Source: Callorhinus ursinus
Taxonomy: Eukaryota; Chordata; Mammalia; Carnivora; Otariidae
Direction: 5' to 3'
Length of the DNA: 64,000 bases
Assembly: GCF_003265705.1 (NCBI RefSeq)
Contig: NW_020312828.1
Location: 56,153,961-56,217,960 of the forward strand
How positions within the stretch are numbered: the first letter of the stretch is position 1; each line of letters starts with the position of its first letter. Both the position numbers and the translations under genes were made by a program. Positions 1-11,339 of this stretch are shown here, in pieces. The notes below the pieces were generated by a model. The model saw only the letters and a program-made list of their open reading frames with translations, was not told where the DNA came from and ran no database searches.

Positions 1-3000
1 GTGCCTATGGAACATTCTCCAGAATAGATCACATCCTAGGTCACAAATCAGGTCTCAACCGGTACCCAAAGATTGGGATTATTCCCTGCATATTTTCAGA
101 TCACAATGCTTTGAAACTAGAACTCAATCACAAGAGGAAAGTCAGAAAGAACTCAAATACATGGAGGCTAAAGAGCATCCTACTAAAGAATGAGTGGGTC
201 AACCAGGAAATTAAAGAAGAATTAAAAAATTCATGGAAACCAATGAAAATGAAAACACAACTGTTCAAAATCTTTGGGATACAGCAAAGGCAGTCCTGAG
301 AGGAAAGTATATAGCAATACAAGCCTTTCTCAAGAAACAAGAAAGGTCTCAAATATACAACCTAACCCTACACCTAAAGGAGCTGGAGAAAGAACAGCAA
401 ATAAAGCCTAAAGCCAGCAGGAGAAGAGAAATAACAAAGATCAGAGCAGAAATCAATGAAATAGAAACCAAAAGAACAGTAGAACAGATCCACGAAACTA
501 GGAGCTGGTTCTTTGAAAGAATTAACAAGATTGATAAGCCCCTGGCGAGACTTATCAAAAAGAAAAGAGAAATGACCCAAATCAACAAAATCATGAATGA
601 AAGAGGAGAGATCACACCCAACACCAAAGAAATATAAACAATTATAAGAACATATTACGAGCACCTCTATGCCAGCAAATTAGATAACCTGGAAGAAATG
701 GGTGCATTCCTAGAGATGTATCAACTACCAAAACTGAACCAGGAAGAAATAGAAAACCTGAACAGACCTATAACCACTAAGGAAATTGAAGCAGTCATCA
801 AAAATCTCCCAACAAACAAAAGCCCAGGGCCACATGGCTTCCCAGGGGAATTCTATCAGACATTTAAAGAAGAATTAATACCTACTCTCCTGAAACTGTT
901 CCAAAAAATAGAAATGGAAGGAAAACTTCCAAACTCATTTTATGAGGCCACCATTACCTTGATCCCCAAACCAGACAAAGACCCCATCCAAAAGGAGAAT
1001 TACAGACCAATATCCTTGATGAACATGGATGCAAAAATTCTCACCAAAATACTAGCCAATAGGAGCCAACAGAACATTAAAAGGATTATTCACCATGACC
1101 AAGTGGGATTAATCCCTGGGCTGCAAGGTTGGTTCAACATCCACAAATCAATCAACATGATACAATACATTAACAAAAGAAAGAACAAGAATCATATGAT
1201 CCTCTCAATAGATGCAGAAAAAGCATTTGACAAAGTATAGCATCCTTTCTTGATCAAAACTCTTCAGAGTATAGGGATACAGGGTACATACCTCAATATC
1301 ATAAAAGCCATCTATGAAAAACCTACAGCGAGTATCATTCTCAATGGGGAAAGGCTGAGAGCCTTTCCCCTAAGGTCAGGAACGCGGCAGGGATGTCCAC
1401 TCTCACCACTGCTATTCAACATAGTATTAGAAGTCCTAGCCACAGCAATCAGACAACAAAAAGAAATCAAAGGCATCCAAATCGGCAAAGAGGAAGTCAA
1501 ACTCTCACTCTTTGCAGATGATATGATACTGTACGTGGAAAACCCAAAAGACTCCACCCCAAAACTGCTAGAACTCATACAGGAATTCAGTAAAGTAGCA
1601 GGATATAAAATCAATGCACAGAAATCAGTGGCATTCCTATACACCAACAACAAGACAGAAGAGAGACAAATCAAGGAGTCGATCCCATTTACAATTGAAC
1701 CATAAGATACCTAGGAACAAATTTAACCAAAGAGGCAAAGGATCTGTACTCAGAAAACTATAAAATACTCATGAAAGAAATTGAAGAAGACACAAAGAAA
1801 TGGAAAAACATTCCATGCTCATGGATTGGAAGAACAAACATTGTGAAGATGTCAGTGCTCCCTAGAGCAATCTACACTTTCAATGCAATCTCCATCAAAA
1901 TACCATCCACTTTTTTCAAAGAAACGAAAGAAATAATACTAAAATTTGTATGGAATCAGAAGAGACCCCGAATAGCCAGAGGAATCTTGAAAAAGAAAAG
2001 CAAAGCTGGCGGCATCACAATTCTGGACTTCCAGCTGTATTACAAAGCTGTCATCATCAAGACAGTATGGTACTGGCACAAAAACAGACACATCGATCAA
2101 TGGAACAGAATAGAGAGCCCAGAAATGGACCCTCAACTCTATGGTCAACTTTTCTTTGACAAAGCAGGAAAGAATGTCCAATGGAAAAAAAACAGTCTCT
2201 TCAACAATTGGTGTTGGGGAAATTGGACAGCCACATGCAGAAGAATGAAACTGGACCATTTCCTTACACCACACACAAAAATAGACTCCAAATGGTTGAA
2301 AGACCTAAACGTGAGACAGGAGTCCTTCAAAATCCTAAAGGAGAACACAGGCAACAACCTCTTCGACCTCAGCCGCAGCAACTTCTTCCTAGAAACATCG
2401 CCAAAGGCAAGGGAAGCAAGGGCAAAGATGAATTATTGGGATTTCATCAAGATAAAAAGCTTTTGCACAGCAAAAGAAACAGTCCACAAAACCAAAAGAC
2501 AACCGACAGAATGGGAGAAAATATTTGCAAATGACATATCAGATAAAGGGCTAGTATCCAAAATCTATAAAGAACTTATCAAACTCAACACCCAAAGAAC
2601 AAATAATCCAATCAAGAAATGGGCAGAAGACATGAACAGACATTTTTCCAAAGAAGACATCCAAATGGCCAACAGACACATGATAAAGTGCTCAACATCG
2701 CTCAACATCAGGGAAATCCAAATCAAAACCTCAGTGAGATACCACCTCACACCAGTCAGAATGGCTAAAATTAACAAGTCAGGAAATGACAGATGTTGGT
2801 GGGGATGCGGAGAAAGGGGAACCCTCCTACACTGTTGGTGGGAATGTAAGCTGGTGCAACCCCTCTGGAAAGCAGTATGGAGGTTCCTCAAACAGTTGAA
2901 AATAGAGCTGCCATACCGTCCAGCAATTGCACTACTGGGTATTTACCCCAAAGATACAAATGTAGGGATCCGAAGGGGTACGTGCACCCCAATGTTTATA

Positions 3001-3225
3001 GCAGCAATGTCCACAAAAGCCAAAGTGTGGAAAGAGCTAAGATGTCCATCGAGAGATGAATGGATAAAGAAGTTGTGGTATATATACACAAAGGAATATT
3101 ATGCAGCCATCAAAAGGAATGAGATCTTGCCATTTGCAACAACGTGGTTGGAACTGGAGGGTGTTATGCTGAGTGAAATGAGTCAATCAGAGAAAGACAT
3201 GTATCATATGACCTCACTGATATGA
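1..3225 (+). pseudogene. L1 ORF2 remnant (endonuclease end, reverse transcriptase, Cys-rich domain), inactivated
   Basis: L1 ORF2p nicks target DNA and copies L1 RNA there. Seen here: the endonuclease C-terminal SDH motif (codons at 96-104); reverse transcriptase from about 740 with [27 protein letters not shown], the motif A segment DAEKAFDKV (around 1211-1237), motif [13 protein letters not shown], and catalytic FADD at 1511-1522; and a C-terminal knuckle C-x3-C-x7-H-x4-C at about 2794-2850. Lesions: one A missing from the A-run near 225 (frame 3 to frame 2), a TAA at 635-637, a TAG at 1238-1240, and a small deletion near 1695 moving the frame to frame 1, which stays open to the TGA at 3223-3225. 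The catalytic Asp pair is intact, so the damage is to the frame and not to the active site. Confidence 0.92.
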
Positions 3226-3673
3226 GGAATTCTTAATCTCAGGAAACAAATTGTTGCTGGAGTGGTGGGGGGTGGGAGGGATGGGGTGGCTGGGTGATAG
3301 ACATTGGGGAGGGTATGTGCTATGGTGAGCGCTGTGAATTGTGTAAGAGTGTTGAATCACAGATTTGTACTTCTGAAACAAATAATGCAACATATGTTAA
3401 GATAAAAGAAAAAGAAGAAGATAGCAGGAGCGGAATAATGAGGGGAGTAAGTTGGAGGGGGAAACGAACCATGAGAGACTATGGACTCTGAGAAACAAAC
3501 TGAGGGTTCTAGAGGGGAGGAGCGTGGGGGGATGGGTTAGCCTGGTGATGGGTATTAAAGAGGGCACATTCTGCGTGGAGCACTGGGTGTTATGCACAAA
3601 CAATGAATCATGGAACACTACATCAAAAACTAATGATGTAATGTATGGTGATTAACATAACAATAAAAAATAA
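3226..3673 (+). other. L1 3' UTR with two diverged tail units and G-rich tracts
   Basis: The 3' UTR looks like two related tails in tandem. Unit 1 (about 3240-3410) starts ggaaacaaattg, has a G-rich block, 'ggtgatagacattggggagg', then 'cttctgaaacaaataatgc' and an A-rich stretch. Unit 2 (about 3490-3673) starts agaaacaaactg, has a G-rich block, 'ggtgatgggtattaaagagg', then 'catcaaaaactaatgatg' and the final A-rich tail. The G-blocks (3259-3293 and about 3515-3540) each have several GGG runs and could form quadruplexes. The inverted copy at 4811-5330 has the same two-part structure, so it belongs to the subfamily and not to this copy alone. Confidence 0.75.
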
Positions 3674-4810
3674 ACTGAATTTCTTGTCAGTAGGATATAG
3701 TTGGGTCTCCTTTTTTCACCTATGCATACAATCCGTGTCTTTTGATTGTTGAACTTAATCTATTTAAAGTTAGAGTAATTATTAAAGGTAAGATGTTACT
3801 AATGCCATCTTATTAATTGCTTTCTGGTTGTTTTGTATTTATATTATTTCCTTTCCCTCTGTTTCTCCCCCCTTTGTAAACTGATGATGTGCTCTACCTC
3901 CCTTTTCTTTTGTGAATTTGCTCTTGGTTTTTGCTTTGTGGTTATCATGAGGATTACATATAACATGTCATAGATAAAACAGTTCATTTTTTGCTGATAA
4001 CAATTTAACTTTAATTGCCTAAAAGAGCTCCACCTGTTTATCCCCCTTTTATGTTTTTGATATCACAGTTTACCTCTTTATACTATGTATTCATTAAAAA
4101 AATTGTAATTGTTATAGTTATTTTGAATGTTTTTTTTTCCTTTAAACTGATGAATTCCTGAACTCTACATCTGAAACTAATGATGTACTATATGTTGGCT
4201 ACTTGAATTTAAATTAAAAAAAAATCTTTATACTATAGTTAAATGGTTAACACACCATCCTTTTACAGAACTGATTTTTCTAAATCTGACTGTGTATTTA
4301 CCTTAACCATTGTGTTGTATACTTTTTTATGATTTCATGTCACCAATTAGTATCTTTTCATTTCATCTTGAAGAACTCCTTTCAGCATTTCTTGCAAAGG
4401 AGATGTAGTGGTGATAAACTCTATCAGGTTTTGTTTGTCTGGAAGTCTTTATATCTCCTTTGTATCTGAAGGATAATTCTGTCATATAGAGTACTCTTGG
4501 CTGCCAATTTTTATCTTTTAATACTTTGAATATGCCATTTCAATTTCTCTGCCCTATAGGGTTTCTGTTGAGAAATGTCCTGATAGCCTAATGGGGGTTC
4601 CATTATAGGCACTCTTCTCCCCTCACTACCCACCACCCCTCCCCATGCCCATTGTCTTTAGGATTCTTTCTTCATCTTTGATTTGTTACAGTTTCATTAT
4701 AATGTGTCCTACAGAGGTCTTTTGGCATTGAGAGTATAGGGTGATGGCTTGGCTTAGTCAACTTGGATGTCCAGGTCTCTTCCCAGGTTTGGGACATTCT
4801 CAGCTAGTTC
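3674..4810 (-). mobile_element. Old L1M fragment, antisense (ORF2 start, inter-ORF region, part of ORF1)
   Basis: Read on + this is the antisense of an old mammalian L1. 'ggatatagttgggtctcc' at about 3696 is the start of ORF2, the AT-rich 3750-4480 stretch is the inter-ORF/ORF1 3' region, and 4560-4800 (tttctgttgagaaatg..., 'cattataatgtgtcct', '...cccaggtttgggacatt') is antisense of the conserved ORF1 C-terminal half. The same order and similar text recur at about 25500-26540. The element resumes after the 4811-5330 insertion. It is heavily mutated with no usable reading frame. Confidence 0.75.
4143..4224 (+). mobile_element. Very short 5'-truncated L1 3' tail
   Basis: The segment 'ctacatctgaaactaatgat' followed by a short AT-rich stretch and an A-run matches the last part of carnivore L1 3' UTRs (compare 3620-3673). 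It sits in + orientation inside the older antisense L1, whose sequence appears to continue on both sides. It is a dead-on-arrival insertion under 100 bp. The exact left edge is unclear. Confidence 0.55.
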
Positions 4811-5330
4811 TGTTTTGTTTTGTTTTATTTTATTTTATTTTATTTTATTTTATTTTATTTTATTTGAACATTATTTTATTATGTTATGTTAAACACCATA
4901 CATTACATTATCAGTTTTTGATGTAGTGTTCCATGACTCATTATTTGCATATAACACACAGTGCTCCATGCAGAACGTGCCCTCTTTAATACCCATCACC
5001 AGGCTAACCCATCCTCCCACCCCCCTCCCCTCTAGAACCCTCAGTTTGTTTTTCAGAGTCCATCGTCTCTCATGGTTCGTCTCCCCCTCCGACTTATTCC
5101 TCTTCATTCTTCCCCTCCTGCTATCTTCTTCTTTTTTTTTTTAGCATATAATGTATTATTTGTTTCAGAGGTACAGATCTGTGATTCAACAGTCTTGCAC
5201 AATTCACAGCACTCACCATAGCACATACCCTCCCCAGTGTCTATCACCCAGCCACCCCATCCCTCCCACCCCCCACCACTCCAGCAACCCTCAGTTTGTT
5301 TCCTGAGATTAAGAATTCCTCATATCAGTA
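4811..5330 (-). mobile_element. 5'-truncated L1 3' end, opposite to the 1-3673 element
   Basis: The reverse complement aligns along its length with 3212-3673: it starts at the ORF2 stop region (tgatatgaggaattc), includes both 3' UTR units and the G-rich blocks (C-rich on +), and ends in an A-rich tail read on + as (TTTTA)n. It is therefore an L1 insertion of about 500 bp containing essentially only the 3' UTR. The older antisense L1 ORF1 resumes directly after it with 'tgaataaactttctgcc'. I could not find a clear target-site duplication. Confidence 0.88.
4823..4864 (+). repeat. (TTTTA)n simple repeat
   Basis: About eight TTTTA units make up the tail of the minus-strand L1 insertion. Expanded A-rich microsatellites often grow from retrotransposon tails, and this one is likely length-variable. 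Confidence 0.9.
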
Positions 5331-5990
5331 TGAATAAACTTTCTGCCCTGTCTTGTTTTTTCTCTTTCTGGAACCCTTATTATTTTAATATTTGTACATT
5401 TGATTAAATTCCATAGATCTCATAGACTTTCTTTGTTCTTTTTCATTTTTTTTATTGTTCTCTTCTAATTGGCTTTTTTAAAGGTTTTATTTATTTATTT
5501 GACAGAGAGAGACACAGTGAGAGAGGGAACACAAGCAGGAGGAGTGGGAGAGGGAGAAGCAGTCTTCCCACAGAGCAGGGAGCCGATCCCAGGACTCTGG
5601 GATCATGACCTGAGCCAAAGTCAGACGCTTAATGACTGAGCCACCCAGGCGCCCCTAATTGGCTTATTTCAAAGTTCCTGTCCTCTTGATCATTTATTTT
5701 TTCCTTTCCTTAACTCTACTGCCAATGCTCTTTATTGCATTTTTTTTTTTAATTTCATTCCTTGAATCCTTCACTCCAGAATTTGTTTAGTTCTTTTTAG
5801 GATTTTTGTAAATTTCTCATTTTGTTCATATATATTGTTCCTGATTCATTGAAGAATCTGTTCTCTTATTTTAAATGGTTTCTGTCTCCATGAATTCTCT
5901 ATAAACTTACTATTTTCACTCATTTTTAAATATTTATTACCATTGAGAAACATGGGAATAAATTTATTCCTTTTGATTGCTGCATTTTTA
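5331..5990 (-). mobile_element. Old L1M ORF1 region, antisense, continuing from 3674-4810
   Basis: The antisense ORF1 sequence continues ('ctttctgccctgtcttg', then T-rich text matching the coiled-coil part), split by the SINE at 5476-5655. It resembles 26530-26890 on the same strand. The right edge near 5990 is approximate. Confidence 0.6.
5476..5655 (-). mobile_element. SINEC (carnivore tRNA-derived SINE)
   Basis: On + it runs from 'aaggttttatttatttattt' to 'gagccacccaggcgcccc', the reverse of a complete SINEC. It is flanked by the 11-bp direct repeat ctaattggctt at 5465-5475 and 5655-5665 (the outer base is shared with the element). It carries internal Pol III A- and B-box-like sequences in the head. 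Confidence 0.95.
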
Positions 5991-7887
5991 TTTTTATGCA
6001 TTAATAAACTAAACATATTTACTCTCTTAGTGAGCTATTGTTAGATTGTTTCTTTTTCCCTTACAAGTCATGCTGCATCTAATATACTTTCACCTGGTTT
6101 ATGGGACAGAACCTATTCAAATGTAATAGATATTTCCAAGCTCCTATTCATGGTGTCTGTACCTCTGTTTAAATGTACTAGTCATGCCCTGTCCTCTATT
6201 AATCAAAATGGAACACTGAACATGATCATGGATTGATTTTGATAGATATCAAAGGAATATTTACTTTTATGAATTTCATTGATACATTAAATACACTTGG
6301 AATAAAATCCCTAAAATATTTTATAGAACTTAAATTATCAAACCTAAAATTCTTTCAGTAGGGAAAAAAACTAAGAAAAGTCAAGAAATGTTTGAGGGAA
6401 GGAAAAATGGAGGGCTAATTCTAGCCAGATAGCAGGCATCAGTGTAAAATTGATCCAGTATTTACTTCTATACCTTGGTAATCTTTTATAAATCTATTAC
6501 TTATTAGTTAAATTAATGTGATATTTTTTATTTATATCTTTAAAGGATGATGAAATTGGAATATTTATTTGAATCCTTTATTTCATTTTTCCTGACAGCT
6601 TTGGTTAGTGATAGAATTTTCATATTGACAGGTTTATAATATTACCATTATATTTTATAATAATAATTGCCCAAATCATTTTAATATACAGAGTTAAATA
6701 TTTTCTTCAACTCTGAAATGTGTGGAATTCAGCCTCTTAAGAGTTTATGAAAACAATATTTCCTGAATTACTTTGTGACTAAAATCATGTGCTGATATGC
6801 TTATGCTTGAAGTACAGTTTTCCTGGGTAGTCAATTCTTTAGCCACAGTTGTTTTTCTCAAGAATTTTTCTTTGATTGATGTTGAAAGTATGATGCAGGA
6901 TTAATGATCAACATTTACTATTAACATTATCCTTTTATCATTATAACTTATACTCTCTTTCAGTGATACCCAAAGCTGCCTTTTTCGTTTTGGATTCCTG
7001 TTATTTTATAAGGATAGATATTGTGGTTTATCATTTTTTTTATTTCCCTAGAATAAAGGGTGTCATTTCAATCTTCACAACATAATTTTTTAACTTCGAT
7101 AAGTTTTTTCTTGTTTCCTCTTTGAATTATTATCCCTTCAATGAGTTGACATCTCTTCTTTTGTTCTTCTATAGCTCTTGTCTTTGTTTCTCTCTCAACT
7201 GGTTTTTCTCAGTGTATCTCCCATGTCACATTTTCCCCCCTTTGAGCAGTGTCTGTGCATTTTTGTTATTTTCTCTTTGGTTTTCATTTCTCTGAAATAT
7301 TTGCTTTGTATTTCTCATTTTGTTTCTTTTCATAATTTTTCATCTTTGTTATCTCGTGCACCTATGTGAGCCAGTGTATATCTGCTTTGAATTTTTTTAT
7401 TTTTTAAATTCTTGTGCATTTATAACTATAGGACCATGTGTTTTAAAGTTTTAGTCAAAATTTGATTTATTGCAATATCGATTTCTGATGGATGTTCTCA
7501 TGTGAGATTGTTTTGTTTCATTCCATTTTGGTTATAATTTATGTAGCATCTATTCTTATTTCTTTTGGATTGTCCATTGTTTTTGAGATAGCAGTGTTGT
7601 TCTTGTTGCAGAAATTTTATATGGAGAAGGGATCAGAGAGTACTCTGTACATTAAGGATTCTTTCCAGTTCAGAATAAATTCCCTATGTTTTGGACTTAA
7701 CTACAGAATGGCTTACATTTCCTGGATAGTTACAGGATATTTGGCAGAAGACAGGAAGGAGAAAATATATGACCATGTCCCAATTCTCTGATAAAATGAA
7801 ATTTTCTGAATCTCATATAAATTCCTTTAAAGGCAAAAACATTTATATTAGTTAAGGTATCATTACTTTCTCTAACAAACGTACCCC
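5991..7887. other. No gene or clear repeat recognised
   Basis: AT-rich DNA with frequent stops in all frames. Short open frames at 7178-7369 and 7492-7791 have no recognisable domain. Parts may be very old repeat debris. Confidence 0.5.
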
Positions 7888-7905
7888 AAAATGTATAATG
7901 GCTAA

Positions 7906-8093
7906 GGGGCGCCTGGGTGGCTCAGTCATTAAGCGTCTGCCTTCGGCTCAGGTCGTGATCCCAGGTCCTGGGATTGAGCCTCACATTGGGCTCCCTGCTC
8001 CGCGGGGAAGCCTGCTTCTCCCTCTCCAACTCCCCCTACTTGTGTTCCCTCTCACTATGTCTCTCTCTGTCAAAAAAATAAAATCTTTTAAAA
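7906..8093 (+). mobile_element. SINEC, full length
   Basis: The head 'ggggcgcctgggtggctcag' at 7907, a CT-rich body and an 'aaaataaaatctttt' tail. It is flanked by a target-site duplication of about 17 bp (aaatgtataatggctaa) at about 7889-7905 and 8095-8111. Confidence 0.95.
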
Positions 8094-8111
8094 AAAATGT
8101 ATAATGGCTAA

Positions 8112-9043
8112 AATATGAAGTTTATTTTTCCCTTCCATTGCCTTAAAGCTGGTGTAATTGATTTGCACGGCGAGTTCTCCAAAGATTCAAAGAGATAGCT
8201 GTTAATCTCTGGGCTCTGGGCTTCACTGTCCTCAAAGCATAGCTTCAGTTCCATCATGCTGTCTCTAACACCCTGGCAGAGGGGGGCATACAGAATTCTA
8301 ACACAGAGGGTATTACGTGCTAAGCATTGAAGTGATACATACTCACTTCCATCCTTATTTGAAGGAAGTTGCTAACTGGCAGGTGACTCTCTTCTAAGCA
8401 ATTATTATATCAATATCTGGGCTCCTTCCATCTTCTATCTTTAACATGTGTTATTCAGTGTGTGCTGTAATTTTATTAGGAAAGATCTCCTTTAATACTA
8501 TGTATAATGAAAGAGTAAATGGAGAATAGCATACAGGAAGTTTTGTATTGGTAGGTCTTACATGTCATTTATTATTATATACAGATTCCACTAGCTAGAA
8601 CTACATAGCCAGTATTACATATTTATAAGAAAACCTATAAAAGTTATTTTATTCATGTTCCCAGGAGAAGGGTTTTTTTTCTTCACAGCTAGCCTTTATC
8701 TACCACATTTATTAAAGATATTAAATGTTTGAGAATATTAAGCATCTAGGCAAGTTTCCTAGTAATAGTACATTTCTTTCATTAAGCGTAGGCTTTATTC
8801 TTTACATCACTTTGAATAGGTAGTAGTAACACTATAAGACCATCTATGACTCTGCCTACACACATTGTGCCACCCTTCCCCGCCCTTTTTTTTTTTTTAA
8901 ATCTCTGTAGCCATGGTCTTTTTTGCGATTTCTCCCCAGAATATAAGCTAAGAACATTTCTGTTCTTGGATCCCTTTCTGAATTTTTGACTATTATCCAA
9001 CCCTAGGGATGGAACTGGGGAAGGCTACAGCATCAATGTATTA
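8112..9043. other. Probable ancient repeat debris, no gene
   Basis: The stretch 7855-8430 (interrupted by the SINE) resembles an old mammalian LTR-like repeat of the 'taacaaa...ccccaaaat...gtttatt' kind, but I cannot name the family. From 8450 to 9043 I see only AT-rich unique-looking DNA. A 72-codon minus-strand open frame at 8782-9000 has no recognisable features. Confidence 0.4.
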
Positions 9044-9060
9044 GGAATCTACTTGTCACT

Positions 9061-9167
9061 GGGGTACCAGGCTGGCTCAGTTGGGAGAATGTGAGTCTTG
9101 ATCTCAGAGTTTTGAGTTCAAGCCCCATGTTGGGTGTGAAGCCTACTTTAAAACAAAACAAAAAAAA
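9061..9167 (+). mobile_element. Short old SINEC-type element
   Basis: Starts 'ggggtaccaggctggctcag', has the tRNA-like B-box region (gagttcaagcccc) and ends 'gcctactttaaaac' plus an A-rich tail. It lacks the CT-rich body of the long SINEs. A perfect 17-bp target-site duplication (ggaatctacttgtcact) flanks it at 9044-9060 and 9168-9184. Confidence 0.9.
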
Positions 9168-9317
9168 GGAATCTACTTGTCACTCACATGGCATTTCTCC
9201 CATGTAACTCTTATCTCTCCACTGAGAAAGCTTTATCTATCCCAGAGGGGTAATCATTAATTCATTTCTCATATGTTTGTCTGGGTCAAATTCCTTCATA
9301 TTTTCTGTATGAATAAT

Positions 9318-9440
9318 AAAATATATTCAAAAATATATTTTTGTAAATTTTTCAAAATATATTCAAAAATAATGTATTCAAAAATAATATATTAAAATAT
9401 TCAAAAATAATATATTCAAAAATATATTCAAAAATAAAAC
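9318..9440 (+). repeat. AT-rich tandem repeat, unit around aaaaataatatattc
   Basis: Irregular tandem copies of 'atattcaaaaata'-like units of about 14-18 bp. It is almost pure A/T with C only in 'ttc'. It is a low-complexity minisatellite and probably polymorphic. Confidence 0.85.
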
Positions 9441-10305
9441 AGAAAAAGATTGCTTAATTTTCTTCTGGAATCTACTTTTCTAAAACATGGATCAGAGATG
9501 ATTCTAGATTATTAAGACTGGAAAGATGAAGACAGAAAGGGAAGCATGAGATTGAGGGTAGAATTGGGGAATGGGGAAGAGAAAAACAATATCAGTGTTT
9601 CAAAAGTTACATTATTTCCTTTCTGTATTGCCCACATGCCCACTTTTGCATTTGGGCAAAGAGAATTTATATCTCATTCAGATGCCATTTAAAGCTATCC
9701 TTCCCTGAATTATTATAGGTTTTTTTTTTTTCCTAGTTAGGTATTGGATCATTTCTGCCCTATATTCATAGTGTGTTTGCATATGCTGGAGGTTACCATA
9801 TATATGACTGACCAATAGATTTACTAGTTCAGTTAAAAAGCAAATCTGTAAGAAGTATTATTACTGGATATGCCCTTCTTTCTTCAAGAAGTTGTTGCTT
9901 TTAGATAAATTATGATTTTAAGATAATACCTAATAATCATATTCTATGACCTTGCCTTTTTAGGTGTAATTATGGGACTTAAAATTTTCATCAACAAATG
10001 CTAAGAAACCTATATTTACCTTGTTTCCCTGGTTCTGCTAAGTACACTTCATCCAAGAAGATTTAAATCAATCTTTAATATAACCATTACAAATTAATCT
10101 TTATCATGTCTGAGCTATTATATTTTAGTAGCTACGTTAATATGGTAGGAAAAAAATTATGAATACTATTCACACAAAGTGAGATAATGTCAAGCAATAA
10201 AGTTTGAGGGGAAACAATGTTTGTGAATTAAGTATATCGAGGTTGCTTTTACACTCCCACCCTTAAGTAAAATTCGTAAAAATGTACAACAAACATTCAA
10301 CCATG
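9441..10305. other. No gene or clear repeat recognised
   Basis: AT-rich sequence without a convincing open frame or a repeat I can place. Confidence 0.45.
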
Positions 10306-10309
10306 TGTA

Positions 10310-10640
10310 AAACTATCAGAAATTATGCACATGTGTAACTGTGTTCATTTTAGCAGTATTTAGAATTAATCCAGAAGCAACCTAAGAGACAATTGACTAA
10401 TCAGTACCAATGAATTATAGATTATCTGTATTAAAAGGAATAAAGCCTATAAACTGTTGATAAAATGAGATACTTAGTACAATATTACTTATATAACTAA
10501 ACAAACATATAAATAACACTATATGCCTTGACAGAAATGTCACCATCTTGGCTATGTAACTATAATTGTTTTAATTTGCATTTTCTGATTACTAGTGATG
10601 TTGAACATCTCTTCAGATATTGGTCATCTCTTTATCTTCT
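10310..10640. mobile_element. Probable old L1 fragments (sense, then antisense)
   Basis: 10330-10480 resembles sense ORF2 3'-part text ('agcagtatttagaattaatc', 'aatccagaagcaacc'). 10555-10640 ('ttttaatttgcattttctga', 'gatgttgaacatctcttcag') is clear antisense of the ORF2 C-terminal region. Strong divergence makes the edges and the first assignment uncertain. Confidence 0.45.
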
Positions 10641-10924
10641 GTTCATTCATAGCCTTATCCTCTCTGTCAGCTTTTTCATCTTTTTCTCATGGCTTTTAAG
10701 GGATTTGGGTAAAGTCAGAATATAAATACTTCCCTTGAGAGTGGGTATTTGCAATATCCTATATAATCTGTTCCATCTGTAAATTTTATAAATAGGTTTT
10801 GTGCAGTGCCATTCGTTTTGCTTTCAAGAACACTGTGTATCTATGTATCTATATATAAATTTGAATGGGAAGATTAAATGCATCAAAAGAGAGATCTATC
10901 CCTCCTCTTTAGTTACTGAAGCTT

Positions 10925-11235
10925 GATTTTTAGCTTATTTTGTTGCCACCCAGAATAAATTATCCAATTTGCCAGCCTCACTTTGGAACTATATGCAGCC
11001 ATATAGCTAAAGTTCTAACGTGAAATTTAGCAGTAAGTGTTGTATGCCACTTCCTTTAAGGATGTTTAAAGGGAAGCTATTCACCTTGGAGTTCTTCATT
11101 TGGGCCTTTACCCATTTCTTCTTTTTGCAATATAAAAATAGGACATCATAGCTAGAGTTCTAGCAACTGTCCTAGATAATGACCTTGACAATGAATAAGG
11201 AAGGGATGAGGGTATTATCGCCTAATGGAAAGGCT
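10925..11235 (+). mobile_element. MLT1-like (ERVL-MaLR) LTR fragment
   Basis: The order 'ttgccagcctcactttggaa', 'agttctaacgtgaaatt', 'tgtatgccacttcc', 'gacatcatagctagagttc' follows the usual layout of an old MaLR LTR. There are no coding parts. The family assignment is from memory and not tested. Confidence 0.4.
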
Positions 11236-11339
11236 AACAAAATAATTTGTAAGTGTGGGCATTGAAGTTGCCATTGCAGACAGTAGCACTTACTAAAATA
11301 GGAATGGGAGCTTTGTTCATACCCCATTACAGAGTCCAA

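Larger units (their letters stand above)
1..3673 (+). mobile_element. LINE-1 (carnivore L1), 5' part outside the window
   Basis: This is an L1 retrotransposon in sense orientation. The window opens inside the ORF2 endonuclease domain, runs through reverse transcriptase and the Cys-rich C-terminus to a stop at 3223-3225, then a G-rich 3' UTR of about 450 bp ending in an A-rich tail (aataaaaaataaa, to about 3673). The sequence after the tail matches the inside of an older L1 on the opposite strand, so this copy inserted into that element. Its left end and left target-site duplication lie before base 1. Two frameshifts and two in-frame stops make it non-autonomous, but long open stretches (484 codons at 1771-3225) show it is far younger than the other L1 pieces here. 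Confidence 0.93.

Noticed and set aside
4887..5144. Matching 72-codon open frames on both strands
   Set aside because: They lie in the L1 3' UTR copy, and a counterpart occurs at 3397-3655. This reflects the shared noncoding repeat.
7492..7791. 99-codon frame with a hydrophobic stretch
   Set aside because: The hydrophobic run (Val/Ile/Leu/Phe) is what T-rich DNA encodes by chance. No supporting context.
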